From FEN-1219 sp963810755 (GTDB lineage: Bacteria > Pseudomonadota > Gammaproteobacteria > Steroidobacterales > Rariloculaceae): a stretch of 64,000 nt of DNA. Below the pieces are notes generated by a model. The model searched no databases, was not told the DNA's origin, and saw only the letters and a list, made by a program, of their open reading frames with translations. Positions 25,760-34,878 of the stretch are shown here, one piece after another (within the stretch, counting starts at the first letter, position 1; each line of letters starts with the position of its first letter). The DNA lies in assembly GCA_963810755.1 (NCBI GenBank), contig CAWEOP010000008.1, forward strand, positions 124,001 to 188,000, in the 5' to 3' direction. The position numbers and the translations under genes are program-made.

Positions 25760-26350
25760 TCAGGTAACGATCAACGCCTCGACCGAGATCCTGAGGGTCA
25801 CACCCATCTTGAAGCCGAACGCCTTGCCGAAGTCCACGCCGAAGTCGTCGCGGTTGATCGTCGCGCTCGCGTCGGCGCCGCAGAACTCTTTCTTCTGCTG
25901 CGGATGATCCTTGCACGCGAACGAATTGATCTTCAGCGTCACGGGCTTCGAGACGCCGTGCAGCGTGAGCGTGCCTTCCACTTCGGTCGGCGAGCCGTTC
26001 TGGAACTTCACGAGCTTGCCCGTGTAGGTCGCGGTCGGAAACTTCGCCGTGTCGAAGATATCCGGCGTGTTCGCGTGCTTGTTCAGCGCGTCGTTGCCGA
26101 AGTCGATCGACGTCATGTCCATCGTGATGTCGACGGCGCCGGTGCTCGCGGCCTTGTCGAGCGTGACGGTGCCCTTCGACGAGTTGATCTTGCCGCGCCA
26201 GAGCGACATGCCGCCCATGTGATCGGCTTCGAAAGTCGGGTACGTGTGGTTCGGATCGATGTTGTAGGTCGCGGGTGCCGCGACGGCGACGCCGGCCAGT
26301 GCGCTGAACGCGACGGTGAGCAGGGCGGGAGCGAGTTTGATCGTTCTCAT
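25760..26350 (-). CDS. YceI-family periplasmic lipocalin-like protein
   Basis: 196 residues. A signal peptide ends at GVAVAAP. The mature chain is a YceI beta barrel that binds long isoprenoid lipids in characterised relatives: YNIDPNHTYPTFEADHMGG, DITMDMTSIDFGNDALNKH, TATYTGKLVKF, and LTLHGVSKPVTLKINSF. A Cys pair (SFACKDHPQQKKEFCGAD) could form a disulfide. GAGAGGAGACTG precedes the ATG at 26350. It is a single-gene unit with its own terminator. Confidence 0.9.
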   Translation of the reverse strand: MRTIKLAPALLTVAFSALAGVAVAAPATYNIDPNHTYPTFEADHMGGMSLWRGKINSSKGTVTLDKAASTGAVDITMDMTSIDFGNDALNKHANTPDIFDTAKFPTATYTGKLVKFQNGSPTEVEGTLTLHGVSKPVTLKINSFACKDHPQQKKEFCGADASATINRDDFGVDFGKAFGFKMGVTLRISVEALIVT

Positions 26351-26762
26351 CGGACAGTCTCCTCTCTATATAAATGTTAAGCAGGCGTCAGGCGACGGCC
26401 TGGATTCTCGAAACACTCCGTGAATTCGGTGTTACCGGGTGTCGCGTTGCCGTCATTACGCGGCTCGTGCGGCCCCGTGACACCGGGCGGACCGGGCCTT
26501 GAGCGCTATCCCCCCGGAACTTGGCAGCGATTGTACCAGCAGGGGCGCGCGGAGGGCGTCTGATTCCGCTGCTGACTCCGCGGTGGACGATCGTTCCCGT
26601 CGCAACGAGGAAGCTCTGCCGCGCCCGCCGCTATAGCCGGAAAAGCACAGCGAAAACCGCATGTTACCGGTTGCGCCCCTTGGGGAATTCGCCGAGACTT
26701 TCTGCTTCGTTTTCCGGCGATTCCGCCGCGAAATTCGCCTTGCACCGCTTCAGGAGGCTGCA
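26351..26762. other. Intergenic region between yceI and iorA
   Basis: About 410 bases between divergent genes, expected to hold both promoters. AGGAGG at 26752-26757 is the ribosome-binding site of iorA. I found no convincing -10/-35 pair, RNA gene or strong dyad. Confidence 0.5.
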
Positions 26763-27245
26763 ATGTATCGGCTCAACATCAATGGTCAGGTTCACGACGT
26801 CGGCGACGACGTCGACCCGAAGACACCGCTGCTCTGGGTGCTTCGCGACACTCTCGGATTGGTCGGAACGAAGTACGGCTGCGGCGTCGGACAGTGCAGC
26901 GCCTGCACGGTTCATTTGAATGGCTTCCCGATTCAGTCCTGCCAGCTGCCGCTCGAGAGCGTCGCCGATCAGAAGATCACGACCATCGAAGGCATCGCGA
27001 AGGACGGCAAGCTGACCGCGGTTCAGCAGGCCTGGGTCGAAGAGGACGTGCCGCAATGCGGGTACTGCCAAGCGGGCCAGATCATGCGCGCCACGGCGCT
27101 GCTCGCGCGCGTTCCGAAGCCGACGGACGCCGAGATCGACACGGACATGCAAGCGAACATCTGCCGCTGCGGCACGTACACGCGCATCCGCAAAGCGATC
27201 CACAATGCCGCGGACAAGATCGCGAAGGCCGGAGGTGCGTCATGA
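26763..27245 (+). CDS. iorA: (2Fe-2S)-binding small subunit of a xanthine-oxidase-family enzyme (IorA-like)
   Basis: 160 residues, the electron-transfer subunit of a molybdenum hydroxylase of the isoquinoline 1-oxidoreductase/aldehyde oxidoreductase type. Ferredoxin-type cluster: Cys40, 45, 48 and 60 (YGCGVGQCSACTVHLNG). Second cluster: Cys99, 102, 134 and 136 (PQCGYCQAGQ; NICRCGTYTRI). The ATG at 26763 has AGGAGG 5 bases upstream. The stop overlaps the large subunit's ATG. The donor to the respiratory chain would be the usual partner; no cytochrome subunit is adjacent. Confidence 0.9.
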   Translation: MYRLNINGQVHDVGDDVDPKTPLLWVLRDTLGLVGTKYGCGVGQCSACTVHLNGFPIQSCQLPLESVADQKITTIEGIAKDGKLTAVQQAWVEEDVPQCGYCQAGQIMRATALLARVPKPTDAEIDTDMQANICRCGTYTRIRKAIHNAADKIAKAGGAS

Positions 27246-29524
27246 GCACGAACGAGCGTTTCATTCCGAATCCGTACCTGCCCGAGTTCCTCCAGAAGCT
27301 CGAGCAAGAGCGCTTCGAGGAAGCCGCCACGCTGAGCCGCCGCACCTTCATCAAGGTCACCGGCCTCGCCGGCGGCGGCCTCGTGCTTGCGTTGTCGCTC
27401 GGCACGCCGGCGCAGAGGGCGCTCGCCCAAGCGGCCCCGGCGACGTTCTCCGCGAATCCGTACGTGCAGATCAAGCCGGACGGCACGATCGTGTTGTTCG
27501 CGAAGAACCCCGAGGTTGGTCAGGGGGTGAAGACGTCGTTGCCGATGATCGTCGCCGAGGAGCTCGACGCCGATTGGCAGAAAGTGCGTGTCGAGCAATC
27601 GGTCATCGACGCGAAGCTCTACGGCCCGCAGGTCGCGGGCGGATCGACGTCGACGCCGACGAACTGGGATAACCTGCGCCGCGCGGGCGCTACTGCGCGC
27701 GCGATGCTCGTCACCGCGGCTGCCAAGACTTGGAATGTCCCGGAATCCGAGATCACCACGGCGAATAGCGTCGCGTTCCATCGCGCGAGCAATCGCACCG
27801 CGAGCTACGGTGACTTGGCTTCCATGGCCGCAACACTGCCGGTGCCGGACGCGGCATCGGTGCCGCTGAAGAAGCGCTCCGAGTACCGTTTGCTCGGCAC
27901 GCGCGTCACGGGCGTCGACAACGAGAAGATCGTTACCGGCCAGCCGCTGTTCGGCATCGACCAACAGGTGCCGGGCATGGTGTACGCGTCGTACACGAAG
28001 GCGACGAAGATCGGCGCGCGAGTCGTGTCCGCGAACCTCGACGAGATCAAGAAGCTGCCAGGCGTGAAGGACGCGTTCATCGTCGGCCACCAAGGCGATC
28101 CGATCAACTTCTCGCCGGCCGCGGCCGCCGTGTTGTCGGGCGTAGCGATCACCGCGAATTCGACCTGGGCCGCGTTCCAGGCGAAGAAGCAGCTCAAGAT
28201 CGTCTGGGACGAGACCGAAGCGTCGAACGACAGCTGGACCGGCGCGATGGCCGAAGCGAAGAAGGTCGCGGCCGGGCCTGCGGGCCAGACGCTCGGCCAA
28301 GGCGGCGACGTCGAAGCCGCGTTCAAGGCCGGCAAGACGGTCGAGGCGATGTATACGATCCACTACGTGTCGCACGCGGACCTCGAGCCGCAGAACTGCA
28401 CGGCCTGGTTCAAGGGCGACAGCATCGAGATCTGGGCCCCGACGCAGACACCGCAGGCCGCGGTCGACGGCGTCGCGGCGCTGCTCGGTCTACCGAAGGA
28501 GAAGGTGACTTTGCACCAGCTGCGCGGCGGCGGCGGCTTCGGCCGGCGCCTCGGCAATGACAGCGTCTGCGAGGTCGCGGCGGTGTCGAAGCAGGCGGGC
28601 GGCATCCCGGTGAAGGTCCAGTGGATGCGCGAGGACGACATGGCGTTCGACTACTACCGGCCGGGCGGCTTCCATTCGCTCAAGGCGTCGGTGGACAAGT
28701 CGGGCAAGTTGTCGGCCTGGCAGAACCACTTCATCACGTTCACGCGTGACGGCAAGGGCCCCGTGAGCGCGGGCAACCTCGCGCCGACGGAGTTCCCGGC
28801 GCAGGTGGTCGCGAACAATCGCATGCTGCAGTCGATGATGACGTCGAAGATCCCGACGGGTCCTTGGCGCGCCCCCGGCTCGAACACGATCGCGTTCGCC
28901 GTGCAGAGCTTCCTGCACGAGTGCGCGGTCGCGGCTGGTCGCGACTACCGCGAATTTCTACTCGAAGTGATGGGCGAGCCGCGGTACTCGATCGAAGGCA
29001 ACCAGCGATCGCTGCACACGGGGCGGGCCGCGAGCGTGATCAAGCTCGTGACGGAGAAGGCGGGCTGGGGCCGCGAGATGCCGAAGGGCCGCGCGCTCGG
29101 GCTCGCGTTCCATTACAGCCACGCGGGCCACTTCGCGGAAGTCGCGGACGTGAGCGTCGAGGGCAAGAAGATCAAGGTCCACAAGATCTGGGTTGCCGCG
29201 GACATCGGTCCGGTCGTGAACATGAGCGGCGCGGAGAATCAGTGCCAGGGTTCCGTGATCGACGGCCTCAGCACGGCGATGGGACTCGCGATCACGTTCG
29301 AGGGCGGCAAGGTCGAGCAGGGTAACTTCGACAAGTACCCGATCATCCGGATCGACAAGGCTCCGGAAGTCGAGGTGCATTTCATCCAGTCGGATTACCC
29401 GCCGACCGGTTGCGGCGAGCCGGCGTTCCCGCCGGCCGCACCCGCGATCGCGAACGCGATCTACACGGCGAGCGGCCAACGCGTACGGACGCTGCCATTC
29501 CGCGCCGAGGGCTATACGATCTAG
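27242..29524 (+). CDS. iorB: Molybdopterin-binding large subunit (IorB-like), Tat-exported
   Basis: 760 residues, hydroxylates an aromatic heterocycle or oxidises an aldehyde at a Mo-MCD centre. The N-terminus carries TLSRRTFIKVTGLAGGG, a twin-arginine signal, so the enzyme acts in the periplasm. MPT-binding landmarks: LRGGGGFGRRLGND, GPWRAPGSNTIAF, and the C-terminal PTGCGEPAFPPAAPAIANAI with the Glu expected to serve as base in this family. The start overlaps the IorA stop (ATGA). Substrate cannot be assigned from sequence; isoquinoline, nicotinate-like compounds and aldehydes are options. Confidence 0.9.
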   Translation: MSTNERFIPNPYLPEFLQKLEQERFEEAATLSRRTFIKVTGLAGGGLVLALSLGTPAQRALAQAAPATFSANPYVQIKPDGTIVLFAKNPEVGQGVKTSLPMIVAEELDADWQKVRVEQSVIDAKLYGPQVAGGSTSTPTNWDNLRRAGATARAMLVTAAAKTWNVPESEITTANSVAFHRASNRTASYGDLASMAATLPVPDAASVPLKKRSEYRLLGTRVTGVDNEKIVTGQPLFGIDQQVPGMVYASYTKATKIGARVVSANLDEIKKLPGVKDAFIVGHQGDPINFSPAAAAVLSGVAITANSTWAAFQAKKQLKIVWDETEASNDSWTGAMAEAKKVAAGPAGQTLGQGGDVEAAFKAGKTVEAMYTIHYVSHADLEPQNCTAWFKGDSIEIWAPTQTPQAAVDGVAALLGLPKEKVTLHQLRGGGGFGRRLGNDSVCEVAAVSKQAGGIPVKVQWMREDDMAFDYYRPGGFHSLKASVDKSGKLSAWQNHFITFTRDGKGPVSAGNLAPTEFPAQVVANNRMLQSMMTSKIPTGPWRAPGSNTIAFAVQSFLHECAVAAGRDYREFLLEVMGEPRYSIEGNQRSLHTGRAASVIKLVTEKAGWGREMPKGRALGLAFHYSHAGHFAEVADVSVEGKKIKVHKIWVAADIGPVVNMSGAENQCQGSVIDGLSTAMGLAITFEGGKVEQGNFDKYPIIRIDKAPEVEVHFIQSDYPPTGCGEPAFPPAAPAIANAIYTASGQRVRTLPFRAEGYTI

Positions 29525-29545
29525 GTTCTTGCGACGCGAAACGAG

Positions 29546-29582
29546 GGCTGGTCCGCCTGCGCGGCCCAGCCTTCGCCTTTTT
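29546..29582 (+). terminator. Candidate terminator after iorB
   Basis: A 6-bp stem (29546-29551 with 29566-29571) is followed by CCTTTTT ending at 29582, 22 bp after the iorB stop. The loop is long (14 bases), so this is a weaker candidate than the yceI one. Confidence 0.45.
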
Positions 29583-29591
29583 GGGGGGTAC

Positions 29592-30053
29592 ATGAGCGAA
29601 GACGTTGCACCGATCTCGAAGGTTCACGGCGGCTGCTTGTGCGGGACGGTGACCTACGAAATCACGCCGCCGTTCTCGAAGTTCGCACACTGCCACTGTG
29701 CGCGTTGCCGCAAGTCGACCGGTGCCGCGCACGCCTCGAACATCTACGTGCTACCCGCGCAATTCAGGTGGCTCTCTGGCGAGGAGTGGGTTGCGCGTTA
29801 CGATTTGCCGACCGCGCTGAGCTTCGCGAAATGGTTCTGCCGCCACTGCGGCTCACCGGTGCCGCGCTCGAGCCGCAGCGGACAAACGTACGTCGTTCCG
29901 GCCGGTTCCCTCGATGACGATCCAGGCGAGATGCCAAAAGCGCGGATCTTCTGCGGCTCGGCGGCGCGTTGGGCGTGCGTCGACGATCTACCCCGTTACG
30001 AGGAATACGCGGACTGGTGGGCGGCTTCCATCAATACGGCGCCGCCCCAATAG
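29592..30053 (+). CDS. GFA-family zinc-binding protein
   Basis: 153 residues, related to glutathione-dependent formaldehyde-activating enzyme. Zinc ligands are in GGCLCGTVTY, CHCARCRKSTGAAH and WFCRHCGSPVPR. The ATG at 29592 is preceded by GGGGGG. Many members of this family have no proven formaldehyde activity, so the role is open; most are small cytosolic proteins. It lies after the iorAB terminator and converges on the tannase gene. Confidence 0.85.
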   Translation: MSEDVAPISKVHGGCLCGTVTYEITPPFSKFAHCHCARCRKSTGAAHASNIYVLPAQFRWLSGEEWVARYDLPTALSFAKWFCRHCGSPVPRSSRSGQTYVVPAGSLDDDPGEMPKARIFCGSAARWACVDDLPRYEEYADWWAASINTAPPQ

Positions 30054-30056
30054 CCG

Positions 30057-31643
30057 CTAGCGGCACTCGAAGCTGGCCGCGTCTTCCGAGTTGCCCGAGC
30101 CTTTGTAGTGCGCGTGTTGCGGGTACGGACACAGCGGCCGGCTGCGATTCGGGAACGCCGCGCCCGTCGCGACGACCGAGTCCGGCGCCTTGTCCTTCTC
30201 GACCCAATCGACGATCGCGCTGAGCATGTCGAAGCGGTCGAGCGCGGCCGTGCCGCCGCCACAATGACCCATCCCGGGCACGAGGAACAGGCGGCTCCAA
30301 TCGCGCACGGCTTGCGCTCCGCTGTTCGCGTCGCCGAGTTTCTGGTAGTAGCCGATGGTGTCGAGCGACGAAAACCACGGGTCACTAACTCCATGGTAAA
30401 ACAATAGCTTGCCACCGTGTCCTGAGAAAGTACTTAGGTTCGTCCACCAGCTGGTATCGCCGAGCGTCGACTGATCGCTCGCGACTTGTGCCGCTTCCGC
30501 GTCGACGTCTTGGGCGGACGGCGGAACGCGCGGGCCGACGGGGCTCGCGGCGCCGTTCAGTACGCCGGGGATGCCCGCGCCGGTGAACGTGATGCCGGTG
30601 TCGTAGAGATAGCCCGGGTACACCTGCCGGCCGTTCGACGCCTTCGGGCCGGACAATGCCGTCTGCACCGCGCTCGCTTGTGCGGAGCTCAAGCAAGTGT
30701 CGTTCTTGGCGCCCGTGCAGACGAGATCGGTCGGGTCGAAGTCGCACGCCGTAGGATTGAAGATCATGCCGTCGGCGACACCGTCGTCGTCGTCGCAAGT
30801 CTTGAGCAATCCGTCGACGATGAGCTTCTTGTCGGCGTCCGACAGTGCGCTGCCGGGAATCACGTTGCCGCTCGAGTCGCGCGCCGCGGCTTTCGACAGC
30901 GCCACGGAAACGGAGCGCATCCCGAGATTCGAGTAGCCCGTGCGCATCGCGGGCGCGCCCGCCACGATGCCGTCGAAGTAGGAAGGATAGCGTTGCGACA
31001 TGATCATCCCCTCGCGCCCGCCGGTGGAGCAGCCGACGAAGTAGGAGTGATCGGCCGGGCGTCCGTAGTACGCGGCGACGAGCGCCTTCGCGACGACGGC
31101 GACCTTACCGTTCGCGAGCCAGAGGAAATTCAGAGTCGCTTCCTGATCCGCGAAAAAGCTGCCGTCGAAGCCCGATCCTTGGTGGCCGGTGTCCGTCGTG
31201 ACGACGGCGAAGTTGCGCGCGAGCCCAGGCGTCGCGCCGGCAGCCACAGCACCGAGCGGCGGTTGCACGGAGCCGTTCAGGCCGCCGCCACCCTGGAACA
31301 GGAAGCGGCCGTTCCAGTCGTCGGGAAGCGCGAGCGCGAACCGTATGCCGTAGTCCGCGCCGCCGACGCCCTGGCGTTTCTCGATGACGCCTTCTACGCG
31401 GCAGCGCGTGGGCAGCGCGCCCGAGAACCCCGGTCCGCCCGGGCCGGGTGGCGCGGGCGAGGGTCCGGCTGCGACTCTTTCCGTGCCGGTGATCTCGACG
31501 GCCACGCCCGTCAGGGAGATGGACTCTAGCGACTTGCACGTATCCTGCGCGTGTGCGGTCGCGCCGACGGCGGCGCAGCCCCAACTAAGCGCACTGAGGG
31601 CGACGCGCAGCGAGCGCCGAGCGGAGAAGGACATAGTCGACAT
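30057..31643 (-). CDS. Tannase/feruloyl-esterase family hydrolase
   Basis: 528 residues with a signal peptide (about 1-33, ending ATAHAQ). The ATG at 31643 has GGGGGGAG about 5 bases upstream. The nucleophile elbow is GCSTGGREGM, typical of the tannase family, and a later GHCGGGTAALDRFDML holds the expected catalytic His. The calcium-loop region (DDDDGVADGMIFNP) is intact. It should hydrolyse an ester bond of a gallate, hydroxycinnamate or related compound outside the cytosol. The two closing cysteines (PLCPY, FECR) may form a disulfide. Confidence 0.85.
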   Translation of the reverse strand: MSTMSFSARRSLRVALSALSWGCAAVGATAHAQDTCKSLESISLTGVAVEITGTERVAAGPSPAPPGPGGPGFSGALPTRCRVEGVIEKRQGVGGADYGIRFALALPDDWNGRFLFQGGGGLNGSVQPPLGAVAAGATPGLARNFAVVTTDTGHQGSGFDGSFFADQEATLNFLWLANGKVAVVAKALVAAYYGRPADHSYFVGCSTGGREGMIMSQRYPSYFDGIVAGAPAMRTGYSNLGMRSVSVALSKAAARDSSGNVIPGSALSDADKKLIVDGLLKTCDDDDGVADGMIFNPTACDFDPTDLVCTGAKNDTCLSSAQASAVQTALSGPKASNGRQVYPGYLYDTGITFTGAGIPGVLNGAASPVGPRVPPSAQDVDAEAAQVASDQSTLGDTSWWTNLSTFSGHGGKLLFYHGVSDPWFSSLDTIGYYQKLGDANSGAQAVRDWSRLFLVPGMGHCGGGTAALDRFDMLSAIVDWVEKDKAPDSVVATGAAFPNRSRPLCPYPQHAHYKGSGNSEDAASFECR

Positions 31644-31736
31644 AGCTCCCCCCACGAAGACGATTTCTTATCCCGCGGAGCATAAATGGCCGCACCGCGC
31701 CTGGCGAGCCCAGCGCGCTCGCCGGACGGGTCGAAG

Positions 31737-32840
31737 TCAGTGCGGCGCTGCGAACGGGCGATAACGATCGAGGAGCCCGAGCGCCTCCGCAACCGCGCGA
31801 TACGTCACGCCGCCCGCGTGAACATTGACTCCGCGCGCGAAGCCGGGGTCAGCCGCGACGGCGGACAAGCCGCCGTCCGCGAGGCGGCGGATGTACGGCA
31901 AGGTCGCCGCCGCGAGCGCGATGGTGGCCGTTCGTGGATAAGCGCCGGGCATGTTGGTGACGCAGTAATGGGTCACGCCGGACGCGACGAACACGGGATC
32001 CGAATGCGAGGTGGGTCGCGACGTCTCTACGCAGCCGCCCTGGTCGATGCTCACGTCGACGATCACGGAGCCCGGCGGCATGCCTGCCACCATCTCCTTC
32101 GTGATGACGTGCTCGGCTCGCGCTCCGGCCCGCAACACCGCGCCGACGAGCAGGTCTGCATCGCGCAGAGCCGCGGTGATGCCCGCCGGCGTCGAGAGCA
32201 CGTATTTAACTACGGGATGTCGCTCGAACTCCGGTGCGCGCTCGGGCGTGATGCCGAACACGGTCACGTTTGCACCGAGCCCGCTCGCGACGTTGCAGGC
32301 GTGCCGGCCGACGACGCCGTCGCCGACGATCACGACCTTGCCGTGTGCGAGCCCGAGTACGTTGCCGAGCAGCGTGCCGCGTCCGCCGTTGAATTTCGCG
32401 AGGTAGTACGCCCCCATGAGCGGCGCCATGCTGCCGGCGATCGCACTCATCGGCGCAAGCAGCGGAAGTCGGCGGCGTTCGTCCTCGACGGTTTCGTACG
32501 CGACCGCCGTCGTGCGGCTCGCGATGAGTGCGCTCGTGAGGGCAGGCGGGGCGCCTGCGAGGTGGAAGTACGCGAACAGGATTTGCCCGTGGAAATAGCC
32601 GTACTCGTGCAGCAGCGGCTCCTTCACTTTGACGACGAGCTCGGCCGCCCATGCGTCGGCCGCGTTGCCGAGGCGCGCGCCGCCGAGCTCGTAGGCGTCG
32701 TCACCGAACCCGCAAGCGGCACCGGCTCCACGCTCGACGACGACCTCGTGACCGTTCGCCGCCAGCGCAGCGACACCGTCCGGAGTCAATGCCACGCGGC
32801 TCTCGTTGTCCTTGGTCTCCTTGGGTACTCCGACTCTCAC
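31737..32840 (-). CDS. ald: Alanine dehydrogenase
   Basis: 367 residues, NAD-dependent conversion of L-alanine to pyruvate and ammonia. MRVGVPKETKDNESRVAL is the standard opening. Lys and His active-site context is in VKVKEPLLHEYG and FAYFHLAG. The dinucleotide fold is VVIVGDGVVGRHACNVASGLG; IVDVSIDQGGCVETSRPT and THYCVTNMPGAYPRTAT are conserved blocks. Length matches the family. It follows the DUF6763 gene by 60 bp on the same strand; its stop lies about 90 bp past the start of the tannase gene. Confidence 0.95.
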   Translation of the reverse strand: MRVGVPKETKDNESRVALTPDGVAALAANGHEVVVERGAGAACGFGDDAYELGGARLGNAADAWAAELVVKVKEPLLHEYGYFHGQILFAYFHLAGAPPALTSALIASRTTAVAYETVEDERRRLPLLAPMSAIAGSMAPLMGAYYLAKFNGGRGTLLGNVLGLAHGKVVIVGDGVVGRHACNVASGLGANVTVFGITPERAPEFERHPVVKYVLSTPAGITAALRDADLLVGAVLRAGARAEHVITKEMVAGMPPGSVIVDVSIDQGGCVETSRPTSHSDPVFVASGVTHYCVTNMPGAYPRTATIALAAATLPYIRRLADGGLSAVAADPGFARGVNVHAGGVTYRAVAEALGLLDRYRPFAAPH

Positions 32841-32849
32841 TGGCGATCA

Positions 32850-32867
32850 GCCCGCGATCAGGCGGGC
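32850..32867. repeat. Short inverted repeat upstream of ald
   Basis: Six-base arms (32850-32855 and 32862-32867) around GATCAG, in the 60-bp gap between DUF6763 and ald. It could terminate the DUF6763 transcript or bind a regulator of ald, but it has no T-run. Confidence 0.35.
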
Positions 32868-32900
32868 GGCCTGAGCGGTCGCGCGGCGTTCGGACGCGTC

Positions 32901-33266
32901 TCAGCGGTCGTCGTCTTCGTCATCGTCCCAGTCGTCGTCATCGTCGTCGTCATCGTCGTCGCCCTCGTCGGCGTCCCAGTCGCGAGGGCCGTCGTCATCG
33001 TCGCGTGACGCGCGGCGCTTCGTGCCGCTATCGTCATCATCGTCCTCGTCGAGGTCCTCGTCGTCCGCCGTCCAGCCTTCCGGCGCCTCCGCCGGCTCGA
33101 GGTCCATCTCGAACCAGCTGCCGGAATCCAGCTCCTCGGCGTCGCCGTCGAACCAGCGCACTTCGATTGCGTCGTTGTCGCCGTCGACTTTGACGACCCT
33201 GAATAGATCACCCTTGTCGACCAGCCGGTACCACTTCCCGGCGGCAGGTTCCAAATCGTAGCTCAC
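32901..33266 (-). CDS. DUF6763 protein with an Asp-rich tail
   Basis: 121 residues from a GTG with GGGAG about 8 bases upstream. The N-terminal half (KWYRLVDKGDLFRVVKVD, EVRWFDGDAEELDSGSW, EMDLEPAEAPEGW) is the gammaproteobacterial DUF6763 domain, a small beta fold of unknown function. From about residue 72 the chain is almost entirely acidic (DEDLDEDDDDD, then longer D runs near the end), an extension I do not expect in the family. It is probably cytosolic and may bind a basic partner or metal. Function unknown. Confidence 0.75.
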   Translation of the reverse strand: MSYDLEPAAGKWYRLVDKGDLFRVVKVDGDNDAIEVRWFDGDAEELDSGSWFEMDLEPAEAPEGWTADDEDLDEDDDDDSGTKRRASRDDDDGPRDWDADEGDDDDDDDDDDWDDDEDDDR

Positions 33267-33341
33267 GTCATCGCTCCCAAGCCTTCGTTGATCGGTGAGG
33301 CCGATCCGTCGTGGACGGCCGAACTCCAGATGCAAAGCGTA

Positions 33342-34754
33342 CTAAAGATACGGGGCGAACAGCCAGGCGGCGCCATCCACAAGCTTGGTTGCGAGGGGGC
33401 GCCCGTCGACGTCGGCGAGCGTCACCGGCGACGAGCGCGCGCGCACCGCTTCGAAATGCGCGCTCAAGTCCGCGACGAACGCCTCGTCGTAGACCTCGAC
33501 GTTCATCTCGAAGTTCAACCGCAGGCTGCGGGGGTCGAGGTTCGCGGAGCCGATCTGTGCGTAGTGCGAGTCGGTGTAGAACAACTTGCTGTGGACGAAC
33601 GGCGCGGGCTGATAGTAGACGCGCACGTCGTGCTGCAAGAGCTCCCACAGCATGTGGCGCGTGGCGCGGTGCACGTAGGGTAGGTTGTTGCGCGCCGGCA
33701 GGATCACGGCTACGTCGACCCCCTGTAGGGCCGAGGCCGCGAGCGGCGCGATCAGCTCGCGCGGCGGCAGGAAATACGGCGTCATGATTGCGACGCGCTC
33801 CCGCGCCTTGCCGATCGCGCCGACGAGCAGCTCGGTGAGCCGGTCCATGTCCTCCTCGGGACCGTCCGCTACCGCGCGGCAGGCGGCGTCCCCGGCTGTT
33901 TCGTCCCCCGCTCGGCTCACGGGGTCCGTCTCGCCCGTCATGAACTGCCAGTCGCGCAGGAATATCGCTTCGATTTGCACCACGACGGGTCCGGCGAGCC
34001 GGAAGTGCAGGTCGACGATGCGCTTCGTGCTGCGTGGGTCCGCGACGAGGTAGTGCTCGCGAATATTCAGCCCGCCCGTGAAGGCAACCTGCCCGTCGAC
34101 GGCGAGGATCTTGCGGTGATTGCGTAGGTTCACGCTGAACGAGGGTGGCACGAGCCGGGGCGGCAGAAATCGCGCGACGCGCACGCCGCGCCGCTCGAGC
34201 ATTGCGTGCGCGCTCGGCCAGGAATAGAGCGCACCGACGCCGTCGATTGCCACCCGCACGTCCACACCGCGTGCCGCCGCGTCGCCGAGCGCCGCGGCGA
34301 ACTCCTGGCCGACCGGGCCCGAGTCGAAGATGTACGTCGACAGGAACACGCGCTTGCGCGCCGTCCGGATCGCTTCGAGCATCGCGGGGAAGGCGCGGTC
34401 GCCGTTGTGTAGCGCGTCGACGGCGTTACCGGAGACGAGCGGCAGCTTCGTCACGGCGAGGCCGAGTTGTGCGAGCGGCTCGAGCCCCGCGGGCGCGCTG
34501 GCCGAATGGATCTTCGCGTGCGGCCACTCCGGTTGATCGAACCGCAGCTGCTTCGCGCGGACGCGGACCCGGTTGATCCCGAATGTGTAGTAGAGCAGCA
34601 CGCCGAGGAACGGCACGGCGAACGCGATCCCGATCCACGCGAGCGCGGACTGCGGCTTGCGCTTGTACAGCAGGGCGTGCGCCGCAGCCCAGACGCTCAG
34701 CATGAGCCCGAGCGCCGCGACGACGGTGCCGATCAGCGTAGTCCCCCCCGGCAT
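33342..34754 (-). CDS. cls: Cardiolipin synthase (phospholipase D family)
   Basis: 470 residues. Makes cardiolipin by transferring a phosphatidyl group between two phosphatidylglycerol molecules at the inner membrane. Two N-terminal helices (about 4-22 and 34-52) are typical. Two HKD motifs: NHRKILAVDGQVAFTGGLN and VHSKLFYTDSHYAQIGSANLD. The start at 34754 (MPGGTTLIGTVVAALG) is the only one giving the normal membrane topology; the frame is open further upstream. It is divergent from a ferritin-like gene across 124 bp. Confidence 0.9.
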   Translation of the reverse strand: MPGGTTLIGTVVAALGLMLSVWAAAHALLYKRKPQSALAWIGIAFAVPFLGVLLYYTFGINRVRVRAKQLRFDQPEWPHAKIHSASAPAGLEPLAQLGLAVTKLPLVSGNAVDALHNGDRAFPAMLEAIRTARKRVFLSTYIFDSGPVGQEFAAALGDAAARGVDVRVAIDGVGALYSWPSAHAMLERRGVRVARFLPPRLVPPSFSVNLRNHRKILAVDGQVAFTGGLNIREHYLVADPRSTKRIVDLHFRLAGPVVVQIEAIFLRDWQFMTGETDPVSRAGDETAGDAACRAVADGPEEDMDRLTELLVGAIGKARERVAIMTPYFLPPRELIAPLAASALQGVDVAVILPARNNLPYVHRATRHMLWELLQHDVRVYYQPAPFVHSKLFYTDSHYAQIGSANLDPRSLRLNFEMNVEVYDEAFVADLSAHFEAVRARSSPVTLADVDGRPLATKLVDGAAWLFAPYL

Positions 34755-34878
34755 GTCCGGTTGTGTAGCATACTCGTCGACAGCCGACCATCCGAACGGC
34801 GCGCCGCAGGCACTCCGCCGGGCCGTTCCGGGACGGAGTCGTACCGACTTGGGATCGTTGAGCCGAGAGGAGACAAGA

